Shown: positions 44,281-53,996 of the stretch, in pieces
Numbering within the stretch: the first letter of the stretch is position 1
Layout: each line of letters starts with the position of its first letter
Assembly: GCA_012955965.1 (NCBI GenBank)
Contig: JABBZI010000011.1
Coordinates: forward strand, 62,001-126,000
Length of the DNA stretch: 64,000 nt
Direction: 5' to 3'
Origin: Clostridioides difficile
GTDB lineage: Bacteria; Bacillota; Clostridia; Peptostreptococcales; Peptostreptococcaceae
Notes under the pieces: generated by a model
What the model saw: the letters and a program-made list of their open reading frames with translations, nothing else
The model's database searches: none
What the model was told of the DNA's origin: nothing
Position numbers and translations under genes: made by a program

Positions 44281-44308
44281 ATTAAACACTATTTCCTTTT
44301 TTAATATT

Positions 44309-45148
44309 TTACTTTAGACTTTCATTTCTTATTTTTCTAAAATACAACCTTGAATTTACTTCGTAACCTATAACGATAGACCAACTACTAAAATACATCC
44401 ATGTCATAAGTACAATTATTTCAGCTATACTTCCATAGATTACTTCATAGTTAGCATAATAATTTGTATAGTAAGAGTATAAAAATGACACCAAGAACCA
44501 AGAGAATGTAGCAAAAATAGCACCTGGCGCAGACTCTTTCATAGTTAACTTTTTATTTGGTGTATACTTATATAAAGCTGTAAATATAACTATTATTGTT
44601 AAAATACCTACAGAGTATCTTAAAGTATCCCATATTGTTATAAATATCTCATCTAATCCTATAAAATTAAAAATAAAATAACCTATTTTCTCTCCATAAA
44701 CCAGAAATATCATAGATAAAAAAATTAATACTAAAAGCATGATTGTAAATAAAAATGATATAGATAAAATTTTAAAAAAAGACCTAGTTTCTTTAACTTT
44801 ATATGCTCTGTTCATTCCTTTAATAAGAGCTTTCACTGCTCTTGAAGATGTCCACATAGTAAGTCCGAAACTGACAGCTAAAAAATTTAAATTTCTATTA
44901 TCTATTGCAGAAACTATAATTGAAGATAATACATCAAAAGCACCTTCTGGCATCATATTTCTAAAAAGAGCTATATATTTATTTAAATGAAGAACTGGTA
45001 TGTATGCTATAGAACTTATAGTAAATATTAAAAAAGGAAATATGGACAACATTAAGAAAAAAGATACTTCTGCTGACTTTGAACTTAGCTCACTGTAATT
45101 AGATTTTGCAACTATATATTCAATCAATTTTTTATCTATCCCAAACAT
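44309..45148 (-). CDS. YihY/BrkB-family inner-membrane protein
   Basis: Membrane protein of 279 residues with about six hydrophobic segments. SSKSAEVSFFLMLSIFPFLIF, FGLTMWTSSRAVKALIKGMNRAY and APGAIFATFSWFLVSFLYSYY are typical of the YihY (formerly tRNase BN) family. The ATG at 45148 is preceded by AAGGGG at good distance; an in-frame TTG at 45169 is less likely. Function of the family is unknown, and the older ribonuclease name is wrong. Confidence 0.9.
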   Translation of the reverse strand: MFGIDKKLIEYIVAKSNYSELSSKSAEVSFFLMLSIFPFLIFTISSIAYIPVLHLNKYIALFRNMMPEGAFDVLSSIIVSAIDNRNLNFLAVSFGLTMWTSSRAVKALIKGMNRAYKVKETRSFFKILSISFLFTIMLLVLIFLSMIFLVYGEKIGYFIFNFIGLDEIFITIWDTLRYSVGILTIIVIFTALYKYTPNKKLTMKESAPGAIFATFSWFLVSFLYSYYTNYYANYEVIYGSIAEIIVLMTWMYFSSWSIVIGYEVNSRLYFRKIRNESLK

Positions 45149-45245
45149 AAATATCCCCTTTTCTCTCAAATTAATTTCATTATATAATATTAATTATACT
45201 CAGATTCATTCCATAATATAATTATTTAAGTAAAAATAACATAAA

Positions 45246-45318
45246 TAAAAGCTGAAAATAACAATTCTACTAACATTTCCATATTCTAATCAATGAAAGT
45301 AAATTATAATTTTCAGCT
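45246..45318 (-). terminator. Possible terminator of the phosphoglucomutase gene
   Basis: AGCTGAAAAT / ATTTTCAGCT arms, 10 bp, enclose about 50 bases, followed by TTTTATTTAT on the minus strand. The loop is unusually long. Confidence 0.5.
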
Positions 45319-45361
45319 AAATAAATATTATCATAAAACTATTAAAATAGTTAAATATCTT

Positions 45362-47059
45362 TTATTTTAATTTTTCAACCATAGTATCTATATATTCTTT
45401 TAGACCACTAAGCTTTTCATCTGCTTCGGCCTCATTAGCCCCTTTTACAGCTATGTAGAATTTAAGTTTTGGCTCTGTTCCAGATGGTCGTATTGCTACC
45501 CAAGATTCATCTTCCAAAAAGTATTTTAAAACATCAGACTTAGGAAGATTATCTATACCTTTTTTATAATCTTTTTTGTCCACTACTTTAATGTTATTTA
45601 TATAATCAATTTGATTTTCTCTAAAATAAAATATTATCTCTTTTATCTTTTCTACACCTTCTATCCCCTTTAAAGTCATAGATATAGTCTGCTCTTTAAA
45701 AAATCCATATTTTTTATAAAGCTCTAATAAACCTTCATATAAGCTCATGCCTTTTGAATAGTAAAATGCTGCCATCTCAGATATTAATAATGAAGAAACT
45801 ACTCCATCTTTATCTCTCGCATGAGTACCAACTAAATAACCATAACTTTCTTCATATCCAAATACATAATTTCTGTCTTTATTTTGTTCAAATAATTTTA
45901 TTTTTTCGCCAATAAATTTAAAACCTGTAAGAACATTTAACACATCAACATTGTTTGCTTTGGCTATATCTGCTCCAAACTCTGATGTAACTATGGTCTT
46001 TATCATTGTAGAATTTTCTTTTAATTTATTATTTTCTTTTAGACCTTCTATTATATAATGTGTCAACATACCACCAATTTGATTACCTGTAAGTAGAGCA
46101 TACTCTCCTGTGGTAGTTTTTACAGCTACTCCTACTCTATCACAATCTGGGTCAGTTGCTATTACAAGGTCAGCTCCTTTTTCTTTTGCAAGTAATATTC
46201 CTCTATTTAAAGCTTTTTTCTCTTCTGGATTTGGATAATCAAGACCTGCAAAATTTGGGTCTGGATTTTCTTCTTCTGGAACTACAATTATATTTTCAAA
46301 TCCAACTTCTTTTAATGCTCTTCTTATCGGAATATTACCTGTTCCACAAAGAGGTGTATAAACTATTTTAAAAGTTTTACCTATATTTTTAACTAAGTCT
46401 GTTCTTATGATTTGACTCTTTACAGCTTCTATAAATTCAGTATCCTGTGATTCATCCAATAAAATAACTAAATTTTTATTAGCTTCACTTAAAGTTGGTA
46501 TTATACTGTAATCATGTATACTATTTACTTTCTCAGTTATTGCATTTGCTATATCTGGCATAACTTGTGCTCCATCTTCCCAATATACCTTATATCCATT
46601 ATATTCAGGAGGATTATGACTAGCTGTTATAACTATACCAGCTATTGCATTTAGATTTCTAACCACAAAAGATAATTCTGGAGTGGTTCTTAAACTATCA
46701 AATATATATGCTTTTATACCACATGCTGCCAAAGTATTTGCAGACTCTATACAGAATTCTCTAGACTTATGTCTATTGTCATGAGCTATCACTACTCCTC
46801 TATTTTTTTCTTCAGCTATCGTATTTTCTAATATATAGTTTGCCAATCCAAAAGTAGCTCTTCTAACTGTGTATTTATTTATTCTATTCGTACCTGCTTC
46901 GATTATACCTCTAAGACCGGCAGTACCAAATTCTAAATCCTTATAAAATCTATCTTCTATTTCTTTTTTATTATCTTTTATCTTATCTAATTCTATCTTT
47001 GTATCTTCATCAAAATATGAGCTTTTTACCCACTCTTCATAAGTTTTTGTATAATCCAT
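45362..47059 (-). CDS. pgcA: Alpha-phosphoglucomutase/phosphosugar mutase
   Basis: Converts glucose 1-phosphate and glucose 6-phosphate, feeding cell-wall polymer and glycolipid precursors. 565 residues. Active-site serine in ITASHNPPEYNGYKVYW, metal loop ATDPDCDRVGVAV, sugar loop GYEESYGYLVG, and phosphate loop IRPSGTEPKLKFYI at the C terminus. I use the ATG at 47059 because GGAGGG lies ahead of it; the ATG at 47074 is too close to any site. Size and motifs match PgcA of Firmicutes. Confidence 0.93.
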   Translation of the reverse strand: MDYTKTYEEWVKSSYFDEDTKIELDKIKDNKKEIEDRFYKDLEFGTAGLRGIIEAGTNRINKYTVRRATFGLANYILENTIAEEKNRGVVIAHDNRHKSREFCIESANTLAACGIKAYIFDSLRTTPELSFVVRNLNAIAGIVITASHNPPEYNGYKVYWEDGAQVMPDIANAITEKVNSIHDYSIIPTLSEANKNLVILLDESQDTEFIEAVKSQIIRTDLVKNIGKTFKIVYTPLCGTGNIPIRRALKEVGFENIIVVPEEENPDPNFAGLDYPNPEEKKALNRGILLAKEKGADLVIATDPDCDRVGVAVKTTTGEYALLTGNQIGGMLTHYIIEGLKENNKLKENSTMIKTIVTSEFGADIAKANNVDVLNVLTGFKFIGEKIKLFEQNKDRNYVFGYEESYGYLVGTHARDKDGVVSSLLISEMAAFYYSKGMSLYEGLLELYKKYGFFKEQTISMTLKGIEGVEKIKEIIFYFRENQIDYINNIKVVDKKDYKKGIDNLPKSDVLKYFLEDESWVAIRPSGTEPKLKFYIAVKGANEAEADEKLSGLKEYIDTMVEKLK

Positions 47060-47121
47060 AATAAAACCCTCCATATCTTATGTATTTATTATAATCGTAT
47101 AAATAAATATTTTTTATATAA

Positions 47122-47712
47122 TTATAATTCTTCTGTATACTTATTAACTGAATTAATAAAAATATCTGCCATTATTCTATGACCTTCCTTAGTTGGATGT
47201 AATCCATCAAAATACAATTTTTTATAACCTTCTTGTTCCATACACCTATTATATCTCGAATAAAAATCTACAAACTCAGTATTAAATGTTACACTAAACT
47301 TTTTTACCCAACAATTATATAATTCTAACTTTTCAGATACTATATTAAAATCAGTGAAGCGACTCCAATCTTCTCTAACATTTGGAATATCTGGTCTCAA
47401 TGGTATACCTATTATAGGTATTATATTTTTTGAATATGCCTGATGTACCATAGCCATTATATTAGAATTAATAACTTCATTTCCTGCTCCAACAATCAAA
47501 TCATTGGTACCACCCATTATAAAAACTATATCAGGAGAATTTTTTACAACATCTTCATTAAATCTAACTAACATACCACTTGTTGTATCACCATTTATAC
47601 CCTTATTTATTATTTCTAATCGAGTCTCTTTATTAACAATGTTTGTCCATGAATTACTTCGTGATACTCCAAACCCATATGTTAAACTGTCTCCTAAGCA
47701 GACTATTTTCAT
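47122..47712 (-). CDS. SGNH/GDSL-family esterase
   Basis: Cytoplasmic hydrolase of 196 residues. Block I GDSLTYGFG with nucleophile S9, block III GGTNDL with the Asn of the oxyanion hole, and block V DGLHPTKEGH with the Asp/His pair are all present. No signal peptide. It acts on ester bonds, possibly lysophospholipid or acylated sugar. It lies 62 bp upstream of pgcA on the same strand, so they may be read together. Confidence 0.9.
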   Translation of the reverse strand: MKIVCLGDSLTYGFGVSRSNSWTNIVNKETRLEIINKGINGDTTSGMLVRFNEDVVKNSPDIVFIMGGTNDLIVGAGNEVINSNIMAMVHQAYSKNIIPIIGIPLRPDIPNVREDWSRFTDFNIVSEKLELYNCWVKKFSVTFNTEFVDFYSRYNRCMEQEGYKKLYFDGLHPTKEGHRIMADIFINSVNKYTEEL

Positions 47713-47821
47713 CTTATCCCCCCTTAGATATATTTTTATGTTTCAAGAATAATCTAACAGTTTAGTTAATTCATATTTTATACTTTTTTATCTTTCAAGT
47801 AAAGTTATTATAGCCACTAAT

Positions 47822-48619
47822 TTAATGTAGATATATATCTATACTCTTTCTTCCCCAATTAGATGCACTTCCTTCACTATTCATAAAAATATCTATTCTG
47901 TTTCCTTTAATTGCACCTCCACAATCTTCTGCTACAAAAGTCATACCCAACTTAGGTATATATACTTTTGTTCCATATGGTATTATACTTGGGTCAACCG
48001 CAATAACACCCCATCTCGGAGTTGTTCCAGTTGATGTTATTGTATCTCCTGCATATGCAGTAGCGACCACTTTCATATGTTTTCCACCTCTTATATTTGC
48101 TCCTCTTGATGCAATTAATACTTTTTCTTTAGTTCCATATTTTATAATTTTTGTAGTTGGCTCCTTAGATATTAATTCCTTTGATAGGATTTTTTTGACT
48201 AACTCTCCATCATGGTAAGTTAATTTATAGACTAGTTTTTTTTCTCCTTCTTTTCCCTCTTGATAGACCTTAGATTTTCCTTTTAACAAATTACTATCAT
48301 TTATATGCTTTGTCTCAAATGGAATCTTTTCAATTTCTTCTTTTTGGTTATTAGTTACTTTTACAACTTTTATTTTCATATCATCTTTTAGTTCTGTATC
48401 TAAACTTGGATTAATTTTATCTTCAGAATTATACTTAATGCCCTGTTCATCCAAGAGTTCTTCAACTGTTTTTTTTAATGAAGAGACTTTTTGCTCTTGA
48501 CCTTTAACTGTTAAACATATATCTTCTTTATTTAATATAGAATAGATACTTACCAAACTCATTAAAATTGATACACTTAATAAAGATGATATTATTATCC
48601 TCTTTTCTTTTTTCTCCAT
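47822..48619 (-). CDS. Membrane-anchored 3D-domain protein with DUF348 (YabE/YuiC-like)
   Basis: Cell-wall-associated protein of 265 residues. N-terminal membrane segment (about 9-28), a DUF348 unit (KKTVEELLDEQGIKYNSEDKINP), a G5-like part (IPFETKHINDSNLLKGKSKVYQEGKEGEKKLVYKL), and the C-terminal 3D domain with VVATAYAGD, GVIAVDPSIIPYGTKVYI and VAEDCGGAIKGNRIDIFM, where three Asp form the active centre of a lytic transglycosylase-type fold. It probably cuts or remodels peptidoglycan, as resuscitation-promoting-factor-like enzymes do. Confidence 0.9.
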   Translation of the reverse strand: MEKKEKRIIISSLLSVSILMSLVSIYSILNKEDICLTVKGQEQKVSSLKKTVEELLDEQGIKYNSEDKINPSLDTELKDDMKIKVVKVTNNQKEEIEKIPFETKHINDSNLLKGKSKVYQEGKEGEKKLVYKLTYHDGELVKKILSKELISKEPTTKIIKYGTKEKVLIASRGANIRGGKHMKVVATAYAGDTITSTGTTPRWGVIAVDPSIIPYGTKVYIPKLGMTFVAEDCGGAIKGNRIDIFMNSEGSASNWGRKSIDIYLH

Positions 48620-48867
48620 AATAATCTCCCTCCATATTCAAACTTCAAATTAGTATTATTCATTACAGATTTAATCTTATATTATATATGTATATTACAA
48701 CTTTCCAAATTTATGTAACTTTTTTGTAACTTCTAAAATCATTATCATGATAAAGAAAATAAAACTTAGAAATGATGCACAAATGAAAACACATTGTATA
48801 CCAATATTAACTATGATAAAATTAATTCATATGTAGATTGGAAATTCTTACGATTAGGAGGAACAAA

Positions 48868-49389
48868 ATGAAATTTGAACGTTTGAGAACCAGTGAAGAT
48901 AGATTATACTATAAGGCTATGGAATTATATAAAACTAGTTTCCCATTTCATGAACAGAGAAAATATTCTTTGCAATCAGAAATTATGGAAAATGAAGAAT
49001 ATCAATTTAATTTAATTTATGATAAAGACCAGTTTGTTGGCATAATTTTGTGTTGGGAAACAGAAAACTTTATTTATGTAGAACATTTCTGTATTTTTCC
49101 GGAAATGCGCAATAATAGATATGGACAAAGGACATTGGAAGTTCTAAATAAAAGAGAGAAAACTGTTATTTTAGAAATTGACCCTCCCATTGATGATATT
49201 TCAATTCAGCGTAAGAAGTTCTATGAGAGAGTAAAATATAAGTCAAATGATTATAAACATATTCATCCACCATACCAATATAAATTTAGTGGTCATCATC
49301 TAATTGTAATGTCTTATCCAGAAATTCTATCTAAAATAGAATATTGTAAATTTAATCAATACTTAAGAAATCATGTAATGAGTTTCTAA
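48868..49389 (+). CDS. GNAT-family N-acetyltransferase
   Basis: Acetyltransferase-like protein of 173 residues from the ATG at 48868, which follows AGGAGG by 7 bases; an ATG at 48838 has no such site. FVGIILCWETENFIYVEHFCIFPEMRNNRYGQRTLEVL covers strands 3-4 and the acetyl-CoA loop, although the usual Q/RxxGxG/A is replaced by RNNRYGQ. The end KYKSNDYKHIHPPYQYKFSGHHLIVMSYP resembles other clostridial GNATs. The acceptor is unknown. Confidence 0.82.
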   Translation: MKFERLRTSEDRLYYKAMELYKTSFPFHEQRKYSLQSEIMENEEYQFNLIYDKDQFVGIILCWETENFIYVEHFCIFPEMRNNRYGQRTLEVLNKREKTVILEIDPPIDDISIQRKKFYERVKYKSNDYKHIHPPYQYKFSGHHLIVMSYPEILSKIEYCKFNQYLRNHVMSF

Positions 49390-49438
49390 ATACAATCCCA
49401 TTTATTGAACTTTGAAAAATATCCTAACAATTATATAG

Positions 49439-49475
49439 AGCAGTTAATTTATTATAGTTAACTGCTTTTTTAATA
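49439..49475 (+). terminator. Terminator of the GNAT gene
   Basis: AGCAGTTAA / TTAACTGCT with a short AT loop, followed by six T, about 50 bp past the stop. Confidence 0.88.
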
Positions 49476-49493
49476 TTTAAATATACTACTATT

Positions 49494-49553
49494 CTAAATC
49501 TTAGCAGTTTTAATTCTTTTTCCTAGTACTTTATAATCTACTTTCATAATCAT
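49494..49553 (-). pseudogene. Truncated XRE-type helix-turn-helix gene start
   Basis: Minus-strand frame for MIMKVDYKVLGKRIKTAKI then TAG, behind a GAGGG ribosome site. YKVLGKRIKTAKI matches the first helix of XRE regulators, which would continue with the LTQxELA helix, but the frame stops and no remainder follows. It is a likely remnant of a regulator gene; a functional 19-residue peptide cannot be ruled out. Confidence 0.5.
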
Positions 49554-49674
49554 ACCCTCTTTTCTATTTAATATTAATTAATGTTATAAAAATAAAATGT
49601 TCTTTCTCCTTGAACAAAAGAATTATTCCATAAATCAGGTTATCTTATGAAATTATTTTCTATTTTCGCACAAT

Positions 49675-49717
49675 AAAGGAGATGATTTAAATTTTTATAT
49701 TAAAACATCTCCTTTTA
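49675..49717 (-). terminator. Terminator of the XRE-TPR regulator gene
   Basis: Minus-strand AAAGGAGATG / CATCTCCTTT arms around an AT-rich loop and a T-rich tail, 31 bp past the stop codon. Confidence 0.75.
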
Positions 49718-49748
49718 ACTTAAGAACCCTATACTAAATTTTTATTTA

Positions 49749-50960
49749 TCATTTATCTTTTAGCAATTTCTCTAATTCCATAATTTTTTCAATTATAGAC
49801 TCAAAAACTGGCTCTTCTCTAAGTTCATTATAACTATCATCACTAAACATAATTAACAGGTTCGTATATATATTAAAAGTATATGAATTTTTAGATTTTA
49901 CTTTGTCAAAAAATCTCATTTGACTAACATCCAAACTTTCATGTATAGGATGTCTTTCTAATGTTTCTTTTAGACTATATAAAGCTTTTTTAGCTTCTTC
50001 TTTCATATTAAAAAATAGAAAAGTTAAAGATAATTCCATATAATCCATATATATATTAAAAAATGCTCCTTTATCTTCACTAAGTATTTTTTTTATTTCT
50101 AAAGAAAAGTTTGCATACCCAAGTAACTTATTTTTTATATATTCCATCTCTTTCTCTATTACTTTTTTATTTGAATCTACATCTTCCAATTTTTGATTTA
50201 ATTCCTTGTATTGATATTTGTATATATTGATTATTCCTTTACAATCCATACTTACATTAAACACATTACTAAACAATTTATTTTGAAGCAATATTTCTGC
50301 TTCTTCTAATCTATTTTGACTTAAATATATCATAGCTAAATTGACACTTGTATCTCCTATTGGTTCATGTATCATATTTAGGTACAACTCTGCCTTTTCA
50401 TAATCCTCCAACATACAATATGCATTTGATAATATAATGAGTGCTGTTTCTTTTATTTGAATCTCATCTGTATTTCTTACTATATCTTCAAGAATATTTG
50501 TTGTTTCTTTTACTTTGTTGTTCAACTCATTCTTACCAAATTTATATGAATACATCTGGTACAGAGAGCATATCTTTAATTTTAATAAATAACATCTAGG
50601 ATACTTCTCTATGTACATATTAGAAAGTTTTTTCACAGATTCTAAGTCTTCTTTACATTCTTCTTTTGGTTCTTCTGTTGATAAATCAACTTCAATCCCA
50701 GCAAAAATTGCTTCTAATTCTTGATAAATTTTCACTACTTCTTCTTCACTTAAATCAATCTTATAATTCATAAGCTTATCAATAGATACATTAAAAAAAT
50801 CCGATAATAAAGGTAATAATTCTATATCAGGATAAGAATTTCCACTTTCCCACTTTGATACTGCGGGTGTTGAAACCCCTATAAATTTTGCCAATTGCTC
50901 TTGAGTTAGATTTCTTTCTTTTCTAAGAGTTTGTATGACTTTACCTATTTTAATTTGCAT
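49749..50960 (-). CDS. XRE helix-turn-helix regulator with TPR-like repeats
   Basis: Regulator of 403 residues. Residues 1-65 are an XRE domain (IGKVIQTLRKERNLTQEQLAKFIGVSTPAVSKWE). The rest is helical with repeats of about 34 residues, for example ETALIILSNAYCMLEDYEKAELYLN and SVNLAMIYLSQNRLEEAEILL. This layout resembles peptide-responsive RRNPP regulators, but I see no adjacent signal-peptide gene. A palindrome overlaps its promoter, suggesting autoregulation. AGGGAGG precedes the ATG. Confidence 0.85.
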   Translation of the reverse strand: MQIKIGKVIQTLRKERNLTQEQLAKFIGVSTPAVSKWESGNSYPDIELLPLLSDFFNVSIDKLMNYKIDLSEEEVVKIYQELEAIFAGIEVDLSTEEPKEECKEDLESVKKLSNMYIEKYPRCYLLKLKICSLYQMYSYKFGKNELNNKVKETTNILEDIVRNTDEIQIKETALIILSNAYCMLEDYEKAELYLNMIHEPIGDTSVNLAMIYLSQNRLEEAEILLQNKLFSNVFNVSMDCKGIINIYKYQYKELNQKLEDVDSNKKVIEKEMEYIKNKLLGYANFSLEIKKILSEDKGAFFNIYMDYMELSLTFLFFNMKEEAKKALYSLKETLERHPIHESLDVSQMRFFDKVKSKNSYTFNIYTNLLIMFSDDSYNELREEPVFESIIEKIMELEKLLKDK

Positions 50961-50983
50961 ATATACCTCCCTAGTACATCTGT

Positions 50984-51022
50984 TGTAATTTAAGTATATA
51001 AAAAAAATATTTACTAGTAAAT
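50984..51022 (-). promoter_or_regulatory. Promoter of the XRE-TPR gene with palindromic operator
   Basis: Minus-strand TTTACT, 17-bp spacer, TATACT. The perfect palindrome ATTTACTAGTAAAT (51009-51022) covers the -35. The remaining DNA to 51265 shows no gene, hairpin or repeat that I can support. Confidence 0.6.
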
Positions 51023-51265
51023 CGAGGCAAAGTTAATAAAATGTTCATAATTTAACCATTGGTTATATTTTAGTCTCAAATTTTCTTTCATTGACTTAAA
51101 GTAAATTCCACATCTAGTGATAATAATACCTGCTATTAATAACATGTTTGTAATCACACTTATTTATACTATAAGTGACATTATCATAAAGAACACATTT
51201 AATATAAATAAATCATTTATAGACCTAATACTATAAGAGTAATATTGCATTATATTATTTCTTTA

Positions 51266-52201
51266 TTACAATGTGTCTATTTTATTATTTAACCAGCAGA
51301 TTATGTCCTCAAATACCTCTTTCTTATTTATCTCATTTAATAATTCATGTCTTCCATCTTTGTAAAGTTTGCAAGATACATCTTTTACCCCTAAATTTAT
51401 ATATCTGTCCCTTAGTCTTAATACTCCCTTTCCATTTTTTCCTATAGGGTCTTTATCACCAGATATTATATAAATAGGAATATCAAGAGGTATTTTTTTT
51501 AGATTTTGCTTGTCCTCAATTTCTTTTAATCCTTGAACCAAATCATAAAAAAATCCACAACTACACACTACTCCACAAAATGGGTCATTTATATATTTCT
51601 CAACTTGTTCTCTATCTCTACTTAGCCAATTAAATTTAGTATTTCTATTTCTTTTTATGATTTCTCCACCAAATATCAAATCATTTATTTTATTACTTCT
51701 GGAGCTTCTTCCATGTTTTTTAATTTCACGATTAATTATCATATGAGCAAAATTTAAAATAATACCTTGTTTTCCATTTGAACCACATAGTATAAGACCA
51801 GATAAATTCTCACTGTAATTCATTATGTATCTTTGACTTGCAAATGAACCCATACTATGTCCAAATAGATAAATTGGTAAATTCTCATTTTCCTTTTTTA
51901 TAATATTTGTTAAAGTGTGCATATCTTCTACAAGACATCTAAATCCTTCTTTTTCAGCTAAATGCCCAACATTTTCTATTGTCTTTGCAGTCTTTCCATG
52001 ACCTCTATGGTCGTTAATATATACTATATATCCATTTTTAGTAAGCTCTTTAGCAAAATGCTCATATCTTTGTGCAGTTTCAGCCATTCCATGTGAAATT
52101 TGGATAACTGCTTTTGGATTTTTTATATTTTCATCTTCCCATTTATATGTATATATATCTAAATCTTCCTCTCCTTTGAAAGTAAAGTTTGTACACTTCA
52201 T
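51266..52201 (-). CDS. Alpha/beta hydrolase, monoacylglycerol-lipase/lysophospholipase-like
   Basis: Serine hydrolase of 311 residues. QISHGMAETAQRYEHFAKEL and YINDHRGHGKT are the early motifs of the lysophospholipase (PldB/MGL) branch; the nucleophile elbow is FGHSMGSFASQ near residue 117; the acid is in ISGDKDPIGKNG and the His in YKDGRHELLNE. No signal peptide, so cytoplasmic or membrane-peripheral. It probably cleaves monoacylglycerol or lysophospholipid. Confidence 0.9.
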   Translation of the reverse strand: MKCTNFTFKGEEDLDIYTYKWEDENIKNPKAVIQISHGMAETAQRYEHFAKELTKNGYIVYINDHRGHGKTAKTIENVGHLAEKEGFRCLVEDMHTLTNIIKKENENLPIYLFGHSMGSFASQRYIMNYSENLSGLILCGSNGKQGIILNFAHMIINREIKKHGRSSRSNKINDLIFGGEIIKRNRNTKFNWLSRDREQVEKYINDPFCGVVCSCGFFYDLVQGLKEIEDKQNLKKIPLDIPIYIISGDKDPIGKNGKGVLRLRDRYINLGVKDVSCKLYKDGRHELLNEINKKEVFEDIICWLNNKIDTL

Positions 52202-52325
52202 AATTATCCCTCCAGATTAATTTTATTCAGTATATTAACTTATATATTATATTACAAGCATTTTTAAGTCAAAATTTTTCTATAGGCTTTATGATTTACT
52301 AATAATTGATACAAATGACGATACA

Positions 52326-52350
52326 AAGTTATGTAATAATTTAGTAACTT
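52326..52350. promoter_or_regulatory. Inverted repeat upstream of the MarR gene
   Basis: AAGTTA (52326-52331) and TAACTT (52345-52350), 13 bp apart, in the 266-bp divergent gap. A MarR site is possible but weakly supported because it lies about 50 bp upstream of the promoter. Confidence 0.3.
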
Positions 52351-52397
52351 AAATATTAATATAAAAAAATAATACCTAGATATACTTGGACATCATA

Positions 52398-52426
52398 TTG
52401 ACATTGGAATCAATTCATGATATTCT
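52398..52426 (+). promoter_or_regulatory. Promoter of the MarR-DMT operon
   Basis: TTGACA (52398-52403), 17-bp spacer, TATTCT (52421-52426), 42 bp before the MarR start codon. Confidence 0.7.
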
Positions 52427-52467
52427 GTTTTCGTTAAAATACTATTCAAAGATAAAGGAGATATTTC

Positions 52468-53049
52468 ATGGATTATTCAAATGAATTAAAAGAACTCTTT
52501 CTAATGAATCAAACTTATGCTACTCTTTTTACCCTTACAAACAAAATACAGATAGAAGGAGATAGATATTTTGGTATACTTACTTCAAGACAGTATATGA
52601 CTATTTTGTCTATTCTCCATTTACCTGAAGAAGAAACAACATTAAATAATATTGCAAAAAAAATGGGTACAAGTAAACAAAACATAAACAGACTAGTTTC
52701 TAATCTTGAAAAAAGTGGATATGTTGAAGTAGTTCCAAGTCCTCATGATAAAAGAGCAATTAATGTTAAAATTACAGACTTAGGAAAAGAAGTTATGATA
52801 ACATGTAGTAAAATTGGAATAAATTTTATGGCTGATGTGTTTCATGAATTTAGTAAAGATGAACTAGAAACTTTATGGAGTTTACTAAAAAAAATGTACC
52901 GTTTTAATGGTGAAGAGCAAGATGGATTTGAAGAAGATGCTAATTTTATGGAAGATAAAGAGTTAGATAAAATTAAATCTGAAGTACTTGAGGAATTTTC
53001 AAGAAAAAGAAAGAAAGTAAATAAAACTGACAGAGTTAAAGAAAGGTGA
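52468..53049 (+). CDS. MarR-family transcriptional regulator
   Basis: DNA-binding protein of 193 residues, longer than the usual 140-150 because of an acidic then basic C-terminal tail (about 150-193). The winged helix is [45 protein letters not shown] (about 60-105), with the wing DKRA typical of MarR. The exporter gene begins 4 bp after it, so it most likely regulates its own operon in response to a compound that the exporter handles. Confidence 0.9.
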   Translation: MDYSNELKELFLMNQTYATLFTLTNKIQIEGDRYFGILTSRQYMTILSILHLPEEETTLNNIAKKMGTSKQNINRLVSNLEKSGYVEVVPSPHDKRAINVKITDLGKEVMITCSKIGINFMADVFHEFSKDELETLWSLLKKMYRFNGEEQDGFEEDANFMEDKELDKIKSEVLEEFSRKRKKVNKTDRVKER

Positions 53050-53053
53050 TAAT

Positions 53054-53947
53054 ATGAAATTAAAAGATAGTTTTCATCCGTATGCAATCATAACAATTGT
53101 ATTTTGGTCTATAGCTTATGTACTTACAAGGTTAACTTTGCAATATTTTTCAGCGTTTTCGTTGGGCTTTCTTCGATATTTGGTTGCTTCTGGTAGTTTA
53201 ATTATTGTTGTTATTCTTATAAAGATGAAACTGCCAAAAAAATCTGATTTGCTTTGGTTCTTAGCATCTGGAGCTGTCGGATTTTTCCTTTATATGATTG
53301 CCTTTAACAAAGGTCAAGAAACCGTTACAGCTTCCACAGGTAGTGTTGTAATTGCTACAGTTCCTGTAATTACTGCCTTGTTAGCTCATTTTGTATGTCA
53401 TGAAAAAATAAAAATAGTCCAATGGATAGCAATTGCTATTGAATTCATAGGCATATTAGTTTTAACTTTAATGAATGGTATATTCTCTATAAATACAGGT
53501 CTTTTATGGCTTTTATTAGCAGCTTTAGCACTTAGTGTATATAACATTTTACAACGTAAACTTACAAAGACTTATTCTGCTTTACAAACTTCTGCATTCA
53601 GCATTTTTTCAGGAACAGTTTTACTTGCTATATTTCTTCCAGCTTCTATTAATGAAGTCTTATATGCTCCAAGAATTCAACTTCTCTATATTGCTATTTT
53701 AGGAATTTTTTCAAGTGCCATTGCCTATGTATCTTGGTCAAAAGCCTTTGAAAAGGCAAAGCAAACTGCACAGGTAAGTAACTATATGTTTCTTACTCCA
53801 TTTTTGACAAGTATTCTTGGATTTTTGATTGTGGGGGAAATTCCAGACTGGTCCACAGTAATTGGTGGTTCAATTATTATATTAGGTGTATTTATATTCA
53901 GCTTTGGTGAAAAAATATATGGACTCATAGAAAATGAAATAGTATAA
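53054..53947 (+). CDS. EamA/DMT-family transporter
   Basis: Membrane protein of 297 residues with ten hydrophobic segments arranged as two EamA repeats of five. SGAVGFFLYMIAFNKGQETVTASTGSVVIATVPVITALLA ends repeat 1 and AIAYVSWSKAFEKAKQTAQVSNYMFLTPFLTSILGFLIVGE ends repeat 2. Family members export amino acids, metabolites or drugs. It is co-transcribed with the MarR gene. Substrate unknown. Confidence 0.92.
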   Translation: MKLKDSFHPYAIITIVFWSIAYVLTRLTLQYFSAFSLGFLRYLVASGSLIIVVILIKMKLPKKSDLLWFLASGAVGFFLYMIAFNKGQETVTASTGSVVIATVPVITALLAHFVCHEKIKIVQWIAIAIEFIGILVLTLMNGIFSINTGLLWLLLAALALSVYNILQRKLTKTYSALQTSAFSIFSGTVLLAIFLPASINEVLYAPRIQLLYIAILGIFSSAIAYVSWSKAFEKAKQTAQVSNYMFLTPFLTSILGFLIVGEIPDWSTVIGGSIIILGVFIFSFGEKIYGLIENEIV

Positions 53948-53954
53948 ATAAAAG

Positions 53955-53986
53955 ACTCAGTATCAAATACCAATACTGAGTTTTTT
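53955..53986. terminator. Bidirectional terminator after the DMT transporter gene
   Basis: ACTCAGTAT / ATACTGAGT stem with a 9-base loop, followed by six T on the plus strand; AAAAGT ahead gives a T-rich tail on the minus strand for the convergent gene. Confidence 0.88.
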
Positions 53987-53996
53987 AATGTTATAA

